Below are positions 1-7,634 of a stretch of DNA of 64,000 nucleotides, piece by piece. The DNA comes from Phormidium tenue FACHB-1050 (GTDB lineage: Bacteria > Cyanobacteriota > Cyanobacteriia > Pseudanabaenales > Pseudanabaenaceae): contig NZ_JACJQY010000015.1 of assembly GCF_014696925.1 (NCBI RefSeq), positions 42,242 through 106,241 of the forward strand, read 5' to 3'. Below the pieces are notes generated by a model that made no database searches, had not been told where the DNA came from, and was given only the letters and a program-made list of their open reading frames with translations. The translations under genes were made by a program, and so were the position numbers. How positions within the stretch are numbered: the stretch's first letter is position 1; every line of letters begins with the position of its first letter.

Positions 1-1
1 A

Positions 2-571
2 TTGCCGATGCTGTTCGATCGCGAATTTGGTTTTCTCAATCGCATCTTGGTTGCACCTTTAGTATCGAGATTTTCGATTATTGTCGCTTCCGCGATTTTT
101 ATCATTGCGTTGAGTATGGTACAAACCTTGGCGATCGTCTCAGTCAGTGGCTTGATGGGAGCAGGCTTACCCAGCCTGAGTGGTTTAGCTGTCATGTCAT
201 TAATCTTGATGCTGCTGATCGTCGATTTTACGATGTTGAGCTTAGGACTTGCCTTTGCCATGCCAGGACACCAAGAGATGTTAGCTTTTATTTTCTTGGT
301 AAATTTACCCTTAATGTTCTCTAGCACCGCCCTTGCACCTCTAGCTTTTATGCCAACTTGGTTGCAGTGGATCGCTAGTCTTAACCCTCTATCTTGGGCG
401 ATCGAGCCAATCCGTTATGTGTATAGTCACAGCACATGGGTATGGGATAGCGTTGTGTTTACCGCACCTTGGGGAAATATGACGATCGCTAATGCGGCGA
501 TCGCCCTACTCAGTTTTGGTATATTTGTCGGTATTTTCATTCGAGGGACTTTACGACGAGGCGTAGCATGA
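2..571 (+). CDS. ABC-2 type transporter permease, C-terminal part
   Basis: The frame is open at the window edge, so the N-terminus lies upstream. The 189 visible residues are very hydrophobic, with about five membrane segments, and read like the C-terminal half of an ABC-2/DrrB-type permease. An FDRE-x-GFLNRILVAPL stretch (cytoplasmic coupling region) is followed by the membrane block and a PTWLQWIASLNPLSWAIEPIRY stretch, typical of multidrug or polysaccharide exporters. It would form the membrane channel of an ATP-driven exporter; the ATPase is not in the window. Its stop overlaps the next start (ATGA), so the two are probably co-translated. The substrate cannot be told. Confidence 0.8.
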   Translation: MPMLFDREFGFLNRILVAPLVSRFSIIVASAIFIIALSMVQTLAIVSVSGLMGAGLPSLSGLAVMSLILMLLIVDFTMLSLGLAFAMPGHQEMLAFIFLVNLPLMFSSTALAPLAFMPTWLQWIASLNPLSWAIEPIRYVYSHSTWVWDSVVFTAPWGNMTIANAAIALLSFGIFVGIFIRGTLRRGVA

Positions 572-1296
572 TTGCTGAAATGGGTGAAGTTCCCGCTTTG
601 CCTGAAGTCCAACCCTTTGCCGATAACTGGTCATATCTCAAAGCAGAAGTAGCTTGGCTGGATCGGGTATTGATGCGATCGCTAGCTAAACAGCGTCAAA
701 CTAATCAAGAAGTTGATCGCGTAGCAAAATCAGCCGTTGATCGCTCCACTAGTCATTGGTGGAAAGGATTCATTGCGATTGATCCATCTAAGGGTGGTAG
801 TCTCGCACCCAATCAGTTACCTCAGGCTATACATCCTCTTGGGCGTTATGGCGATCGCCTTGCTGCGAGTCGTGAGAATAATATTCGTCTAGCAATTCCG
901 ACCTTATGCGATCGCCTAGAGCTGGGTCAATTCGAGCGAGATTTACTGATCCTCTGCCTTGCCCCTGAAATTAGCCGCCGCTATGAAAAACTCTACGCTT
1001 TCCTGAATAACGATGAAAGCAATTGCAAACAACCTACTGTTGATTTGGCTCTGCGTCTCTTTTGTCGCTCCGATGGTGAATGGCGCAAGGCTCGCAATAC
1101 GATCTCGGCAACATCGCCATTGATTAAACGCAAAATTATTCAGCTTTATTTGCCTGAAAATAGCACAGCGCGATCGTTTCTTGCCAAAGCGATGCTACTT
1201 AGTGAGAAAGCAGCTACTTATCTGCTCAGTGAAGACTTGCCCATTGAATCAGTTATTCCTAAACCTAGAACTAGCAAAATAAAAAAGAAAGGATAG
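568..1296 (+). CDS. Stand-alone winged-helix domain protein related to the N-terminus of AAA ATPases
   Basis: This is a 242-residue soluble protein. Its middle part (LERDLLILCLAPEISRRYEKLYAFL-like, then PTVDLALRLFC) resembles the N-terminal winged-helix region found before the ATPase core in a family of large bacterial AAA proteins. No Walker A or B motif follows: the protein ends with a basic KIKKKG tail, so the ATPase part is absent. The start overlaps the permease stop by 4 nt, implying coupled translation and perhaps a role with the exporter. The last codons and stop lie inside the left arm of a strong hairpin. The family resemblance is from memory of the motif and is moderate. Confidence 0.55.
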   Translation: MIAEMGEVPALPEVQPFADNWSYLKAEVAWLDRVLMRSLAKQRQTNQEVDRVAKSAVDRSTSHWWKGFIAIDPSKGGSLAPNQLPQAIHPLGRYGDRLAASRENNIRLAIPTLCDRLELGQFERDLLILCLAPEISRRYEKLYAFLNNDESNCKQPTVDLALRLFCRSDGEWRKARNTISATSPLIKRKIIQLYLPENSTARSFLAKAMLLSEKAATYLLSEDLPIESVIPKPRTSKIKKKG

Positions 1297-1329
1297 GCGG
1301 CGCATTGCGCCGCCTATCCTTTCTTTTTT
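1281..1329. terminator. Palindromic terminator with GGCGGCGC core
   Basis: This near-perfect inverted repeat has an A-run on the left, a GC core (GGCGGCGC-ATT-GCGCCGCC) and a T-run on the right. It fits a bidirectional intrinsic terminator between convergent genes. The left arm contains the final lysine and glycine codons and the TAG of the preceding gene. The GC core is the same as in the dispersed TATAGC elements of this window. Confidence 0.8.
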
Positions 1330-1382
1330 GGAACTACCGAAAAAATTAAATTAATTAATCAGCGATCGCCGTCAGGATATTT

Positions 1383-1916
1383 CTAAGAAATACGCAGTAG
1401 TTCAACATCAAAAATCAAGGTCGCATTCGGAGGAATTACGCCACCTGCTCCACGAGCGCCATAACCGAGATCGGGAGGAATAATCAAGGTGTAGCGATCG
1501 CCAACACGCATATTTGATAAACCTTCATCCCAGCCCTTGATCACTTGACCAACGCCAAGCTTGAACGAAAAAGGACTATTGCGATCGCGAGAACTATCGA
1601 ACTTAGTTCCATCTTCGAGCGTACCTGTGTAATGAACGATGACAGTATCGCCCTTCTTAGGAGTTGCACCTGTACCAGCCGTGATCACTTTATATTTGAG
1701 ACCAGTGCCAGTTTCTTTGATTTCAGAATCACTCATACTAATTAAAGGTGCTGCTGCTATTTTTACTTCTGTTTGATTTGGTGCACCTGTAGATGGCGCA
1801 CCAGTGCTGGCAACTGCTGGCTGTCCGCCTGTAATTTGGGCAACTACAATGACTAGTACAGCAACTGCCATAATGCCAAAGCTAATCAAAATTCCTTTCA
1901 AGGCTATATTCTCCAA
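1383..1916 (-). CDS. FKBP-type peptidyl-prolyl cis-trans isomerase, membrane-anchored
   Basis: The 177-residue protein catalyses cis-trans isomerisation of prolyl bonds during folding. One membrane segment or uncleaved signal lies at residues 8-28, followed by a low-complexity linker ([11 protein letters not shown]) and a complete FKBP domain at about 70-177. Family hallmarks are [21 protein letters not shown], the VIKGWDEGL loop and the [19 protein letters not shown] end. It is probably periplasmic or lumenal. The longest reading frame begins with TTG. A second TTG at 1901 has GGAG about 9 nt upstream and would give a shorter N-terminus that keeps the membrane segment, so the exact start is uncertain. 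Confidence 0.88.
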   Translation of the reverse strand: MENIALKGILISFGIMAVAVLVIVVAQITGGQPAVASTGAPSTGAPNQTEVKIAAAPLISMSDSEIKETGTGLKYKVITAGTGATPKKGDTVIVHYTGTLEDGTKFDSSRDRNSPFSFKLGVGQVIKGWDEGLSNMRVGDRYTLIIPPDLGYGARGAGGVIPPNATLIFDVELLRIS

Positions 1917-1947
1917 TCAATTACGTGATGACTTAGCTTTTGGAATC

Positions 1948-2064
1948 TTATACCAATTAATACCAAATCACAAAATGGCTACGCCATTTTGTGATTTGAA
2001 AACCCTTACTGGGTTTGGTTTTTAATTCCCAAAAGTGTAGCCACACTTTTGGGAATTGGTATAA
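1948..2064. repeat. Composite multi-arm palindromic repeat (copy 1)
   Basis: An outer stem (1948-1959 with 2053-2064, CTTATACCAATT) encloses three hairpins. One has core AAAATGGC-TAC-GCCATTTT (1964-1998), one is AAACCC/GGGTTT (2000-2016), and one is AATTCCCAAAAGTGT with its complement (2024-2057). A second copy with the same order of parts lies at 50282-50385. Confidence 0.75.
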
Positions 2065-2089
2065 GTAAAGTGTGACTACACTTTACTTA
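2062..2089. repeat. Short hairpin next to the composite repeat
   Basis: TAAGTAAAGTGT and its complement flank a 4-nt loop, a perfect 12-bp stem abutting the composite repeat. No gene association is evident. Confidence 0.6.
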
Positions 2090-2100
2090 CGCAAAAAACA

Positions 2101-2131
2101 AAAAAAGAGTTCGCTGAGCGAACTCTTTTTT
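2101..2131 (-). terminator. Terminator of tRNA-Phe
   Basis: AAAAAAGAGTTCGC and GCGAACTCTTTTTT form a stem starting about 9 nt beyond the 3' end of the tRNA on the minus strand. The T-run on that strand fits an intrinsic terminator. Confidence 0.8.
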
Positions 2132-2139
2132 GTTTAACA

Positions 2140-2212
2140 TGCCAGGAACGAGACTTGAACTCGTGACACGTGGATTTTCAGTCCACTGCTCTACCAACTG
2201 AGCTATCCCGGC
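2140..2212 (-). tRNA. tRNA-Phe (anticodon GAA)
   Basis: The reverse complement folds as a standard 73-nt cloverleaf. The acceptor stem is GCCGGGA with TCCTGGC and discriminator A. The D-arm is AGCTCAGTTGGTAGAGC, the anticodon loop is CTGAAAA (anticodon GAA), and the T-arm is built around GTTCAAGTC. CCA is not encoded. A terminator follows directly. Confidence 0.96.
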
Positions 2213-2325
2213 GCTGTGCGTTTTTTTGCGCTTTACTAAGATAACACTGATGGGGAATTTCGATCAATAGAATTTTAAAAAATTTCTGGAAATTAGGCAA
2301 AATCAAATTTCGAGCAAATGAACTA

Positions 2326-2376
2326 CCAAAAACTTTTTGAAAGTATTGATAATCAATACTTTCAAAAAGTTTTTGG
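2326..2376. repeat. Perfect 25-bp hairpin
   Basis: A 51-nt perfect inverted repeat starts CCAAAAACTTTTTG and has a one-base centre. It lies downstream of the YdcF-like gene, between it and the tRNA, and may terminate the former. Its right flank (GGTTTGGACTTGACCGCAAAGC) resembles the flanks of the hairpins at 3784 and 46170. Confidence 0.7.
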
Positions 2377-2411
2377 TTTGGACTTGACCGCAAAGCTTTG
2401 TAAAGTGTCGC

Positions 2412-2966
2412 CTATGAGCCAGTAACTACCCAGAAAACCGATCGCAACCCATCACGCAAAGCTTTAGTAGGATCCTCTGACTTGATGCTTGAGGGAATCG
2501 TCACAGGATGCATCTCAATACCACGACTGCCTAAAACAATTTTGCCAATAACGAGTGCGCGAGGCATATGAAAATCGGAAGTAAGCACATACACATCCGT
2601 AATTTTACGTTGCTGAAGCTCCGTCACCATAATCGTAAAATTAGTGACCGTATCGACAGCACGATAATCTAAATGAATGCGCTTGCGCTCAACACCTGCA
2701 CGGTCAAACACATATTCAGCATATTCCTCTGGACTGCCTGACGAAACAAAAATTGGTAACCGTGGATGTTGTAAAGCAAACTGAGCAGCAAACTTTTCAC
2801 GGGTGGGAGAGCCGCCCAAGACTAATATCGCCTGTGGTTCTCTAGGCGACGGAGGATTGGTACTAATTGGCGGTAAGCATGGTACGCCAAAAATCATGCA
2901 ACCAGAGCCAATTAACCCAGATAAAGCTGTCATAGTACTTCTGCTAGGGAATGGGTTAATCATCAT
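2412..2966 (-). CDS. YdcF/SanA/ElyC-like (DUF218) protein
   Basis: The family consists of membrane-anchored proteins with a Rossmann-like DUF218 domain, some affecting envelope integrity or polysaccharide precursors; the reaction is unknown. One membrane segment lies near the N-terminus. It is followed by AILVLGGSPTREKFAAQ, then VSSGSPEEYAEY, an acidic D-YRAVDTVTNF stretch and VYVLTSDFHMPRALVIG, the usual DUF218 pattern of GG, SSG, T/N-T-N and TSDFHMPRA. The frame can be extended upstream to a GTG at 3044. The paired ATG codons at 2966/2963 place the membrane segment at a normal distance, so they are preferred. It is transcribed on its own towards the tRNA. Confidence 0.75.
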   Translation of the reverse strand: MMINPFPSRSTMTALSGLIGSGCMIFGVPCLPPISTNPPSPREPQAILVLGGSPTREKFAAQFALQHPRLPIFVSSGSPEEYAEYVFDRAGVERKRIHLDYRAVDTVTNFTIMVTELQQRKITDVYVLTSDFHMPRALVIGKIVLGSRGIEMHPVTIPSSIKSEDPTKALRDGLRSVFWVVTGS

Positions 2967-3070
2967 CACTAATGCGTTGCGAATCAGCAAAATATTATCT
3001 GCATGATGGAACAATATGCAACAAGATTTTGTTAACAGTCTCACCCTTCAGGTAAAAGACTATTAAAAAG

Positions 3071-3667
3071 CTATAAGTCTAGTTCGCGTCGGCCCTCGAT
3101 CGCTTTGGCGAGTGTTACCTCATCTGCATATTCTAAATCACCACCCATCGGAATACCAAAGGCAATTCGCGTAACTTTTGTAAAGGGTTTTAATAATCCG
3201 CCCACATATAGAGTGGTAGTCTCGCCTTCGACACTGGGCGCGATCGCCATAATTACCTCTGAGACTTTGTTGCCACTGACCCGCCTCACTAGGCTTTGGA
3301 TATTTAGTTGATCAGGGCTAATACCATCCATGGGCGAAATCAGACCACCAAGGACGTGATATTTACCACGATATTCGCGAGTTTTTTCAAGCGCAATTAA
3401 ATCGCGGGAGTCAGCAACTACACAAATTACAGAATTATCGCGACTAGGATGGGCGCAAATTTCACAAATTGGCTCCGCCGAAAGATGCCCACATATAGTG
3501 CAAAGCCCCACCTGTTGTTTTGCCTGAATTAATGCTTGAGCAAGGGCTTCCACCTCTTCAGTAGGGCGTTTGAGAATATGCAGTGACAGACGCTGAGCAG
3601 TCTTTGCCCCCACACCGGGAAGGCGCTGCAACTGTTCAATCAGATTGGCTAGAGGTCGAGTATACAA
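3071..3667 (-). CDS. recR: Recombination protein RecR
   Basis: The 198-residue RecR is full length. It works with RecF and RecO to load RecA on gapped DNA. The order is a helix-hairpin-helix ([12 protein letters not shown], residues 15-26), a zinc finger with Cys56, Cys59, Cys68 and Cys71, a Toprim domain starting [14 protein letters not shown] at about 80, and a C-terminal Walker-B-like segment. The start is TTG; it is kept because the N-terminal [20 protein letters not shown] is where cyanobacterial RecR proteins begin. A palindrome occupies the leader just upstream. Confidence 0.95.
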   Translation of the reverse strand: MYTRPLANLIEQLQRLPGVGAKTAQRLSLHILKRPTEEVEALAQALIQAKQQVGLCTICGHLSAEPICEICAHPSRDNSVICVVADSRDLIALEKTREYRGKYHVLGGLISPMDGISPDQLNIQSLVRRVSGNKVSEVIMAIAPSVEGETTTLYVGGLLKPFTKVTRIAFGIPMGGDLEYADEVTLAKAIEGRRELDL

Positions 3668-3678
3668 AACAGCGAAGA

Positions 3679-3715
3679 CATGAAATAACGTTAACGATTT
3701 TAACGTTACTTCATG
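3679..3715. repeat. Hairpin in the recR leader
   Basis: CATGAA-ATAACGTTAA and its near-complement TTAACGTTACTTCATG lie 12 nt upstream of the recR start. It could affect transcription or translation of recR. The stem has one bulge. Confidence 0.55.
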
Positions 3716-3724
3716 CCTTCATTA

Positions 3725-3767
3725 AAAAAAGTAAAGGAGACGCTTTGCGCCTCTTTATACTTTTTAC
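3725..3767. repeat. Imperfect hairpin
   Basis: AAAAAGTAAAGGAGACGC-TTT-GCGCCTCTTTATACTTTTT forms an imperfect stem between the recR leader and the hairpin at 3784. No function is evident. Confidence 0.45.
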
Positions 3768-3783
3768 AGTAATTACTGATCAA

Positions 3784-3846
3784 CCGAACCAAGAATTTTT
3801 GTAAAAGTGTCGCTTCACAACACTTTTACAAAAATTCTTGGTTCGG
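3784..3846. repeat. CCGAACCAAGA-type long hairpin (copy 1)
   Basis: CCGAACCAAGAATTTTTG...AAAATTCTTGGTTCGG is a near-perfect 27-bp stem just downstream of the 3863-4453 gene and may terminate it. The flanks GATCAA on the left and GGGTTTGAG-GCAAAGC on the right are shared with the copy at 46170. Confidence 0.7.
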
Positions 3847-3862
3847 GTTTGAGAGCAAAGCA

Positions 3863-4453
3863 CTAACTCAATTGGTTGGTTTTGGCGAAGCGATTTTGTA
3901 AATCGTAGGCTTCTCGTTCCATTAGATTATCTTCGTATTTTTGTTTGCCGCGCTTATATTCCACAAAATATTGATAGCCAAATTGATCTAACCCTCCGTT
4001 TTGAAAACATTGGCGCACATGCACCATTTCGTGAGCTAAAACTGATAACTGCTTGATATCTTCAGGCTTATAAGCGTCGCGAAGATAAATGCGATCGCAA
4101 TAGGTTTGGGCGATCGTCTCGACTTGACCAAAATGCACAGCCACATTCCCAAGCACCCAACGATCCATCATTTGGGAATTGTAAATGACATGCACACGAT
4201 CAATATAGTCGATGAAATATCTTCTTAGATAACGCTTTTGGACATTATCTAAAGGTAGACCTTCGCCGTTTTTAGAACGCATGGTTTTTGCGGCTGCTTG
4301 ATAGGCGATCGAGCCTGCTTGCCCCCAAGCTTCCTCCGCGAGACTAGATTTTGTTTCTGAGTCAGCAAAAAAACTCACATCTGACATCCCTATGGTTGCA
4401 GCTAGGGCGAGAGTCAGCAAAATTAAAAAAATTATTCTCCGAATGCTATTCAT
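3863..4453 (-). CDS. Secreted or anchored HEMVH-containing protein (putative metallopeptidase-like)
   Basis: The 196-residue protein has an N-terminal hydrophobic signal or anchor (residues 6-22). The C-terminal half contains a HEMVH motif in LSVLAHEMVHVRQCFQNGG, the HExxH zinc-binding pattern. A downstream MEREAYDLQ supplies a possible third ligand, as in DUF4157 (eCIS core)-type domains. Whether it is an active protease is unknown. It starts at ATG 4453 and ends next to a long hairpin. It lies 62 bp downstream of the PP2C gene on the same strand and could be co-transcribed with it. Confidence 0.6.
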   Translation of the reverse strand: MNSIRRIIFLILLTLALAATIGMSDVSFFADSETKSSLAEEAWGQAGSIAYQAAAKTMRSKNGEGLPLDNVQKRYLRRYFIDYIDRVHVIYNSQMMDRWVLGNVAVHFGQVETIAQTYCDRIYLRDAYKPEDIKQLSVLAHEMVHVRQCFQNGGLDQFGYQYFVEYKRGKQKYEDNLMEREAYDLQNRFAKTNQLS

Positions 4454-4515
4454 GATGCTTTACAGAGTTTTTAAGCGCAACTAGAGAGCCTTGCTTATGC
4501 AGAAACTTAGTTAAG

Positions 4516-5256
4516 CTAGTTATTGTTTTGATTTAATTCGTTAGAAACAATCACTACAGTGATGTTATCGCGACCGCCGCGCAACTTGGCTGACTCGATG
4601 AGGGCTTGTGCTGCTTGCTGACAGTTACGAATGCCTTTGAGATGATGGGTAATCCTATCATCGCTTAATTCTTCAGTCAAACCATCACTACAGATCAAGA
4701 AGCGATCGCCTGGTTGCCATTCGATTTCACGCGCCGTAATTGATTTAACGTCTTCCCGACCTAGGCATTGCAACAACATATGCCGCCAAGGATGGCTTTT
4801 AGCTTCATCAGGGTTAACTACGCCAGTTTGAATAGCTCTGGCAATCCATGTGTGATCATCGCTGATCTGTTCTAGTTTACTGCCGCGCAAACGATACAAT
4901 CGCGAATCACCAATATGACAGAACCAAGGCTGTTCATCTCGAAATAGCAACACCACGATAGTTGTTCCCATATCCGATCGCACAGGATTAGCCGCCTGAT
5001 CATTAATGATTGCTTGATTAGCTTTGTCGATCGCATCTTGCATAAGCTTCTGAGGAGTTGCCTCGACATCCCACAGTGCTTCTAAACATGAACGAATGGA
5101 ATCGACGGCAATCTGACTTGCCACCTCGCCACCTGCATGTCCTCCCATCCCATCAGCAACTACAAAAAATCGTCCCTCAGGGTCGATATAGTAAGAATCT
5201 TGGTTGGCTGATCTGACGCAGCCAGTATCGGTTGCTCCCGCAAATAGACGCTTCAT
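4516..5256 (-). CDS. PP2C-family serine/threonine phosphatase (Stp1/PrpC type)
   Basis: The protein is a metal-dependent cytoplasmic phosphatase that removes phosphate from Ser/Thr residues, opposing Hanks-type kinases. All PP2C motifs are present: ATDTGCVRSANQDSYY, FVVADGMGGHAGG (metal-binding DGMGG), GDSRLYRLR, SDDHTW, CSDGLTEELSD and GGRDNITVVIV. The frame extends upstream to a TTG at 5331. ATG 5256 gives the standard start (MKRLFAGATDTGCVR) and is preferred. No kinase gene is adjacent. Confidence 0.92.
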   Translation of the reverse strand: MKRLFAGATDTGCVRSANQDSYYIDPEGRFFVVADGMGGHAGGEVASQIAVDSIRSCLEALWDVEATPQKLMQDAIDKANQAIINDQAANPVRSDMGTTIVVLLFRDEQPWFCHIGDSRLYRLRGSKLEQISDDHTWIARAIQTGVVNPDEAKSHPWRHMLLQCLGREDVKSITAREIEWQPGDRFLICSDGLTEELSDDRITHHLKGIRNCQQAAQALIESAKLRGGRDNITVVIVSNELNQNNN

Positions 5257-5375
5257 GTTAGGTGGTTCAGCTCGACGTATTAAATTGACCAGTTCTGCTA
5301 TAGCAATCTTTAGTTTAACGCTCACGGGCAAAAACTACAGCAATCCTAATCTTTTGTTTTTCTACAATTTAGGCT

Positions 5376-5491
5376 TATAGCAATGTAAGTTTTGCTTAGG
5401 ACATCAAAACCACAAGATGAGAGGCGGCGCGAAGCGCCGCCTCTCATCTTGTGGTTTTTGATTTGTCTTAGCTATTTCTTGCGTTGCTATA
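5376..5491. mobile_element. TATAGC palindromic element E1
   Basis: A 116-bp near-complete palindrome starts TATAGCAATGTAAG and ends TTGCTATA. It has AAAACCACAAG arms and a GGCGGCGC-GAA-GCGCCGCC core. It has no ORF. It shares its terminal TATA with the next element, so E1, E2 and E3 form a head-to-tail row. Confidence 0.75.
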
Positions 5492-5559
5492 GCAATCCTA
5501 AATGGTTAGTGGAAGCGCACCCCTTCGGAGTGCGCTTCCACTAACCCCAAAAATCTATA
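5488..5559. mobile_element. TATAGC element E2 (short form)
   Basis: It starts TATAGCAATCCTAAAT, as does the element at 32815, and ends CTATA. It contains an internal stem at 5504-5546 (GGTTAGTGGAAGCGCAC). It lies between E1 and E3 and shares TATA with both. Confidence 0.65.
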
Positions 5560-5669
5560 GCAAAGCAAGTTTTGCTTAGGACATAAAACCCAAGAAGCGA
5601 TTTGCGGCGCGAAGCGCCGCAAATCGCTTCTTGGGTTTTGGTTTGTTCTAATGGAAGTGCCTCTAGCTA
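5556..5669. mobile_element. TATAGC palindromic element E3
   Basis: It starts TATAGCAAAGCAAG. The perfect core stem is at 5585-5639 (AAAACCCAAGAAGCGATTTG, then GCGGCGC). The right end, CTCTAGCTA, is diverged and stops 1 bp before the stop codon of the UbiB-like gene. Confidence 0.7.
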
Positions 5670-5670
5670 C

Positions 5671-7362
5671 TTATCGTTCGGGACGATCAATTTTTGATAG
5701 CAGTCTCAATAAAACTGATACAAAAAGCCCTGCGACGATCGCCGCAATTATGGCTGGGATCTGCAAACTATTAATAAATAAAAGGGTGGCGCACAATAAA
5801 CAAGTTGCTCCCAACAAGGCATAAATAGCACCGATCCCGACATTACTTAAGCGCCTTAATAGGCGATCAGTTTCTTGAGATTTGACCCTGACCCGAATAT
5901 CACCGCGATCAAGTTTGGCGAGGGTGTCATCAATGCGACGGGGTAAGGCGATCGCTGTATTACTGACCTGTGCCGCTTGTCTGCCTAGTTCACCCAGAAA
6001 AGCTGTGGATAAATTTCCTGATTCTTTAGCACTACCATTTTCCATAAGATTTGTTGCGTAGGGTTTGGCGACTTCCATAAAGTTAAAACTGGGATCAAGT
6101 CCTTTACCTAGTCCTTCAAGTGTAGAAATTGCTCTCAGGACAAAGGTAAATGTAGCGGGGAACCGAAAGGGTTGATCATAGGCAATATCGTACAAATCAT
6201 CACTGATTGCGGCAACCGATTGTTTTTCCATCGGCTGTCCCATGAAGTTATCGAGCATATATTGCACCGATCGCCTAATGGGCCCTGTATCACCAGTAAC
6301 TTCCAACGCGCCTAGTTCGATTAACGAATTAATCACCGCCTCCGCGTCTTTTTGGGCAATCCCAAAGAACGTTCTTAATAACTTATCGCGGGTGATCGAT
6401 TGGATCTGTCCCATCATTCCAAAATCATAGAAAATTAATTCCCCTTTCCCCGTTACTGCGAGATTTCCTGGGTGGGGATCAGCATGAAAAAATCCATGAT
6501 TGAGTAATTGTTCTAAATACGCCTCGGCTCCAACTCTGGCGATCGCTTTGCGATCAATTCCAGCCGCTTCTAAAGCTTCATAATTACTAACTTTGATCCC
6601 CGGCATATATTCGAGAGTTAGCACCCGTCGTGACGCATAGCGCCAATACACACGCGGAACCATGATGCGGCGATCGCTCCGAAAATTGCGACGAAAGGTA
6701 TCCGCATTCTTGCCTTCATTTAAATAATCTGCTTCTTCATAAAGGATCTTGCTACATTCTTCATAAATGCCAACCCAGTCGCGCCCCCGTCCATGTTTAG
6801 GATGATTTTGAAAGTATTGAGCAATGCGCTTGAGAATCCCTAAATCAATCGCAAATAATTTTAATAATCCTGGACGTTGGACTTTGACAACGATTTCTTC
6901 GCCTGTATGCAATTGAGCTTTATGCACTTGACCAAGACTTGCTGCTGCAAGGGGAACGGGATCAAAGTAACCAAACATTTCCGCGATCGGTTTACCTAGA
7001 TCTGACTCAATGATCTGTTGGGCTTTAGTTGACGTGAAGGCTGGAACTTTATCCTGTAATTTTGATAGCTCCTCCACTGACTCGGCGGGCAAAATATCAG
7101 CACGGGTAGAAAGCAATTGACCAACTTTGATAAACGTAGGTCCTAGTTGGAGCATTGACTCGCGTAACCAAATTGCTCGTTTGCGAGTACGTTTTTTGAC
7201 CTTGGATTCAGTTTTGCCACCGACATAGCTCCACTTCTTCCCATCGATCCAAATCATCCAAGAAAATGTCAGTACTGTTCGCCAAATGTCTATGGTGCGG
7301 GCGAGTTCAGAGTAGTTGTCACGACTCCAGCGATAATTGGGTTCAGAGGATAAGGCTGGCAC
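5671..7362 (-). CDS. ABC1/UbiB/AarF family atypical kinase
   Basis: The 563-residue UbiB-family protein belongs to a family of atypical kinases/ATPases linked to quinone biosynthesis and, in photosynthetic organisms, to plastoquinone and lipid homeostasis. Hallmarks in order are KVGQLLSTRADILP (KxGQ), AAASLGQVHKAQL (Ala-rich loop), EEADYLNEGKNAD (ExD), FFHADPHPGN and FYDFGMMG (DFG). The C-terminus carries two membrane helices at about 510-555. The start is GTG at 7362. Element E3 lies at its 3' end, with no other gene in the operon. The precise substrate is unknown. Confidence 0.92.
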   Translation of the reverse strand: MPALSSEPNYRWSRDNYSELARTIDIWRTVLTFSWMIWIDGKKWSYVGGKTESKVKKRTRKRAIWLRESMLQLGPTFIKVGQLLSTRADILPAESVEELSKLQDKVPAFTSTKAQQIIESDLGKPIAEMFGYFDPVPLAAASLGQVHKAQLHTGEEIVVKVQRPGLLKLFAIDLGILKRIAQYFQNHPKHGRGRDWVGIYEECSKILYEEADYLNEGKNADTFRRNFRSDRRIMVPRVYWRYASRRVLTLEYMPGIKVSNYEALEAAGIDRKAIARVGAEAYLEQLLNHGFFHADPHPGNLAVTGKGELIFYDFGMMGQIQSITRDKLLRTFFGIAQKDAEAVINSLIELGALEVTGDTGPIRRSVQYMLDNFMGQPMEKQSVAAISDDLYDIAYDQPFRFPATFTFVLRAISTLEGLGKGLDPSFNFMEVAKPYATNLMENGSAKESGNLSTAFLGELGRQAAQVSNTAIALPRRIDDTLAKLDRGDIRVRVKSQETDRLLRRLSNVGIGAIYALLGATCLLCATLLFINSLQIPAIIAAIVAGLFVSVLLRLLSKIDRPER

Positions 7363-7473
7363 GGCTCACTAACAACGGTAAGATTTTTTAAGAAATTGTA
7401 ACAAACCTTTACATCTTAGCGTGGATACTTACATTTTGGGAATAAGTAGCTGGGCGCAATTAAATATAAAACT

Positions 7474-7516
7474 CCAAAATCCGTGGCGCACGCACAGCGT
7501 GCGCCACGGATTTTGG
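7474..7516. repeat. GC-rich hairpin
   Basis: CCAAAATCCGTGGCGCACGC and its complement form a perfect 20-bp stem with a 3-nt loop, in the gap upstream of the UbiB-like gene. Confidence 0.7.
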
Positions 7517-7527
7517 CTCTGTTTTTT

Positions 7528-7564
7528 TTAATTCACAAAAGCGTGAAAACACTTTTGTGAATTA
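7528..7564. repeat. AATTCACAAAAG hairpin
   Basis: TTAATTCACAAAAG and CTTTTGTGAATTAA flank a short centre. It is the same hairpin type as in the composite repeats (2024-2057, 50346-50377). Confidence 0.65.
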
Positions 7565-7573
7565 AAAAACAAA

Positions 7574-7634
7574 GCAGGAGTAATACCAAAACATAAAACG
7601 GCATAGCCGTTTTATGTTTTGGTATTACTCCTGC
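7574..7634. terminator. Long palindrome at the end of the CHASE2-GGDEF gene
   Basis: GCAGGAGTAATACC with AAAACGGC-ATA-GCCGTTTT in the centre, followed by the mirror image, gives about a 26-bp stem. The right arm contains the last codons (Lys-Gln-Glu) and stop of the CHASE2-GGDEF gene, so the left arm is a mirrored copy of that coding end. Confidence 0.75.

Noticed and set aside
2178..2393. Minus-strand ORF ending in RRDSSVGRAVD
   Set aside because: It runs into the tRNA-Phe gene and the 2326 hairpin. The tail is a familiar product of translating tRNA sequence.
5376..5669. CRISPR-like array of repeats
   Set aside because: The three units are palindromic, share ends head to tail and have no uniform spacers. 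No cas genes are in the window.
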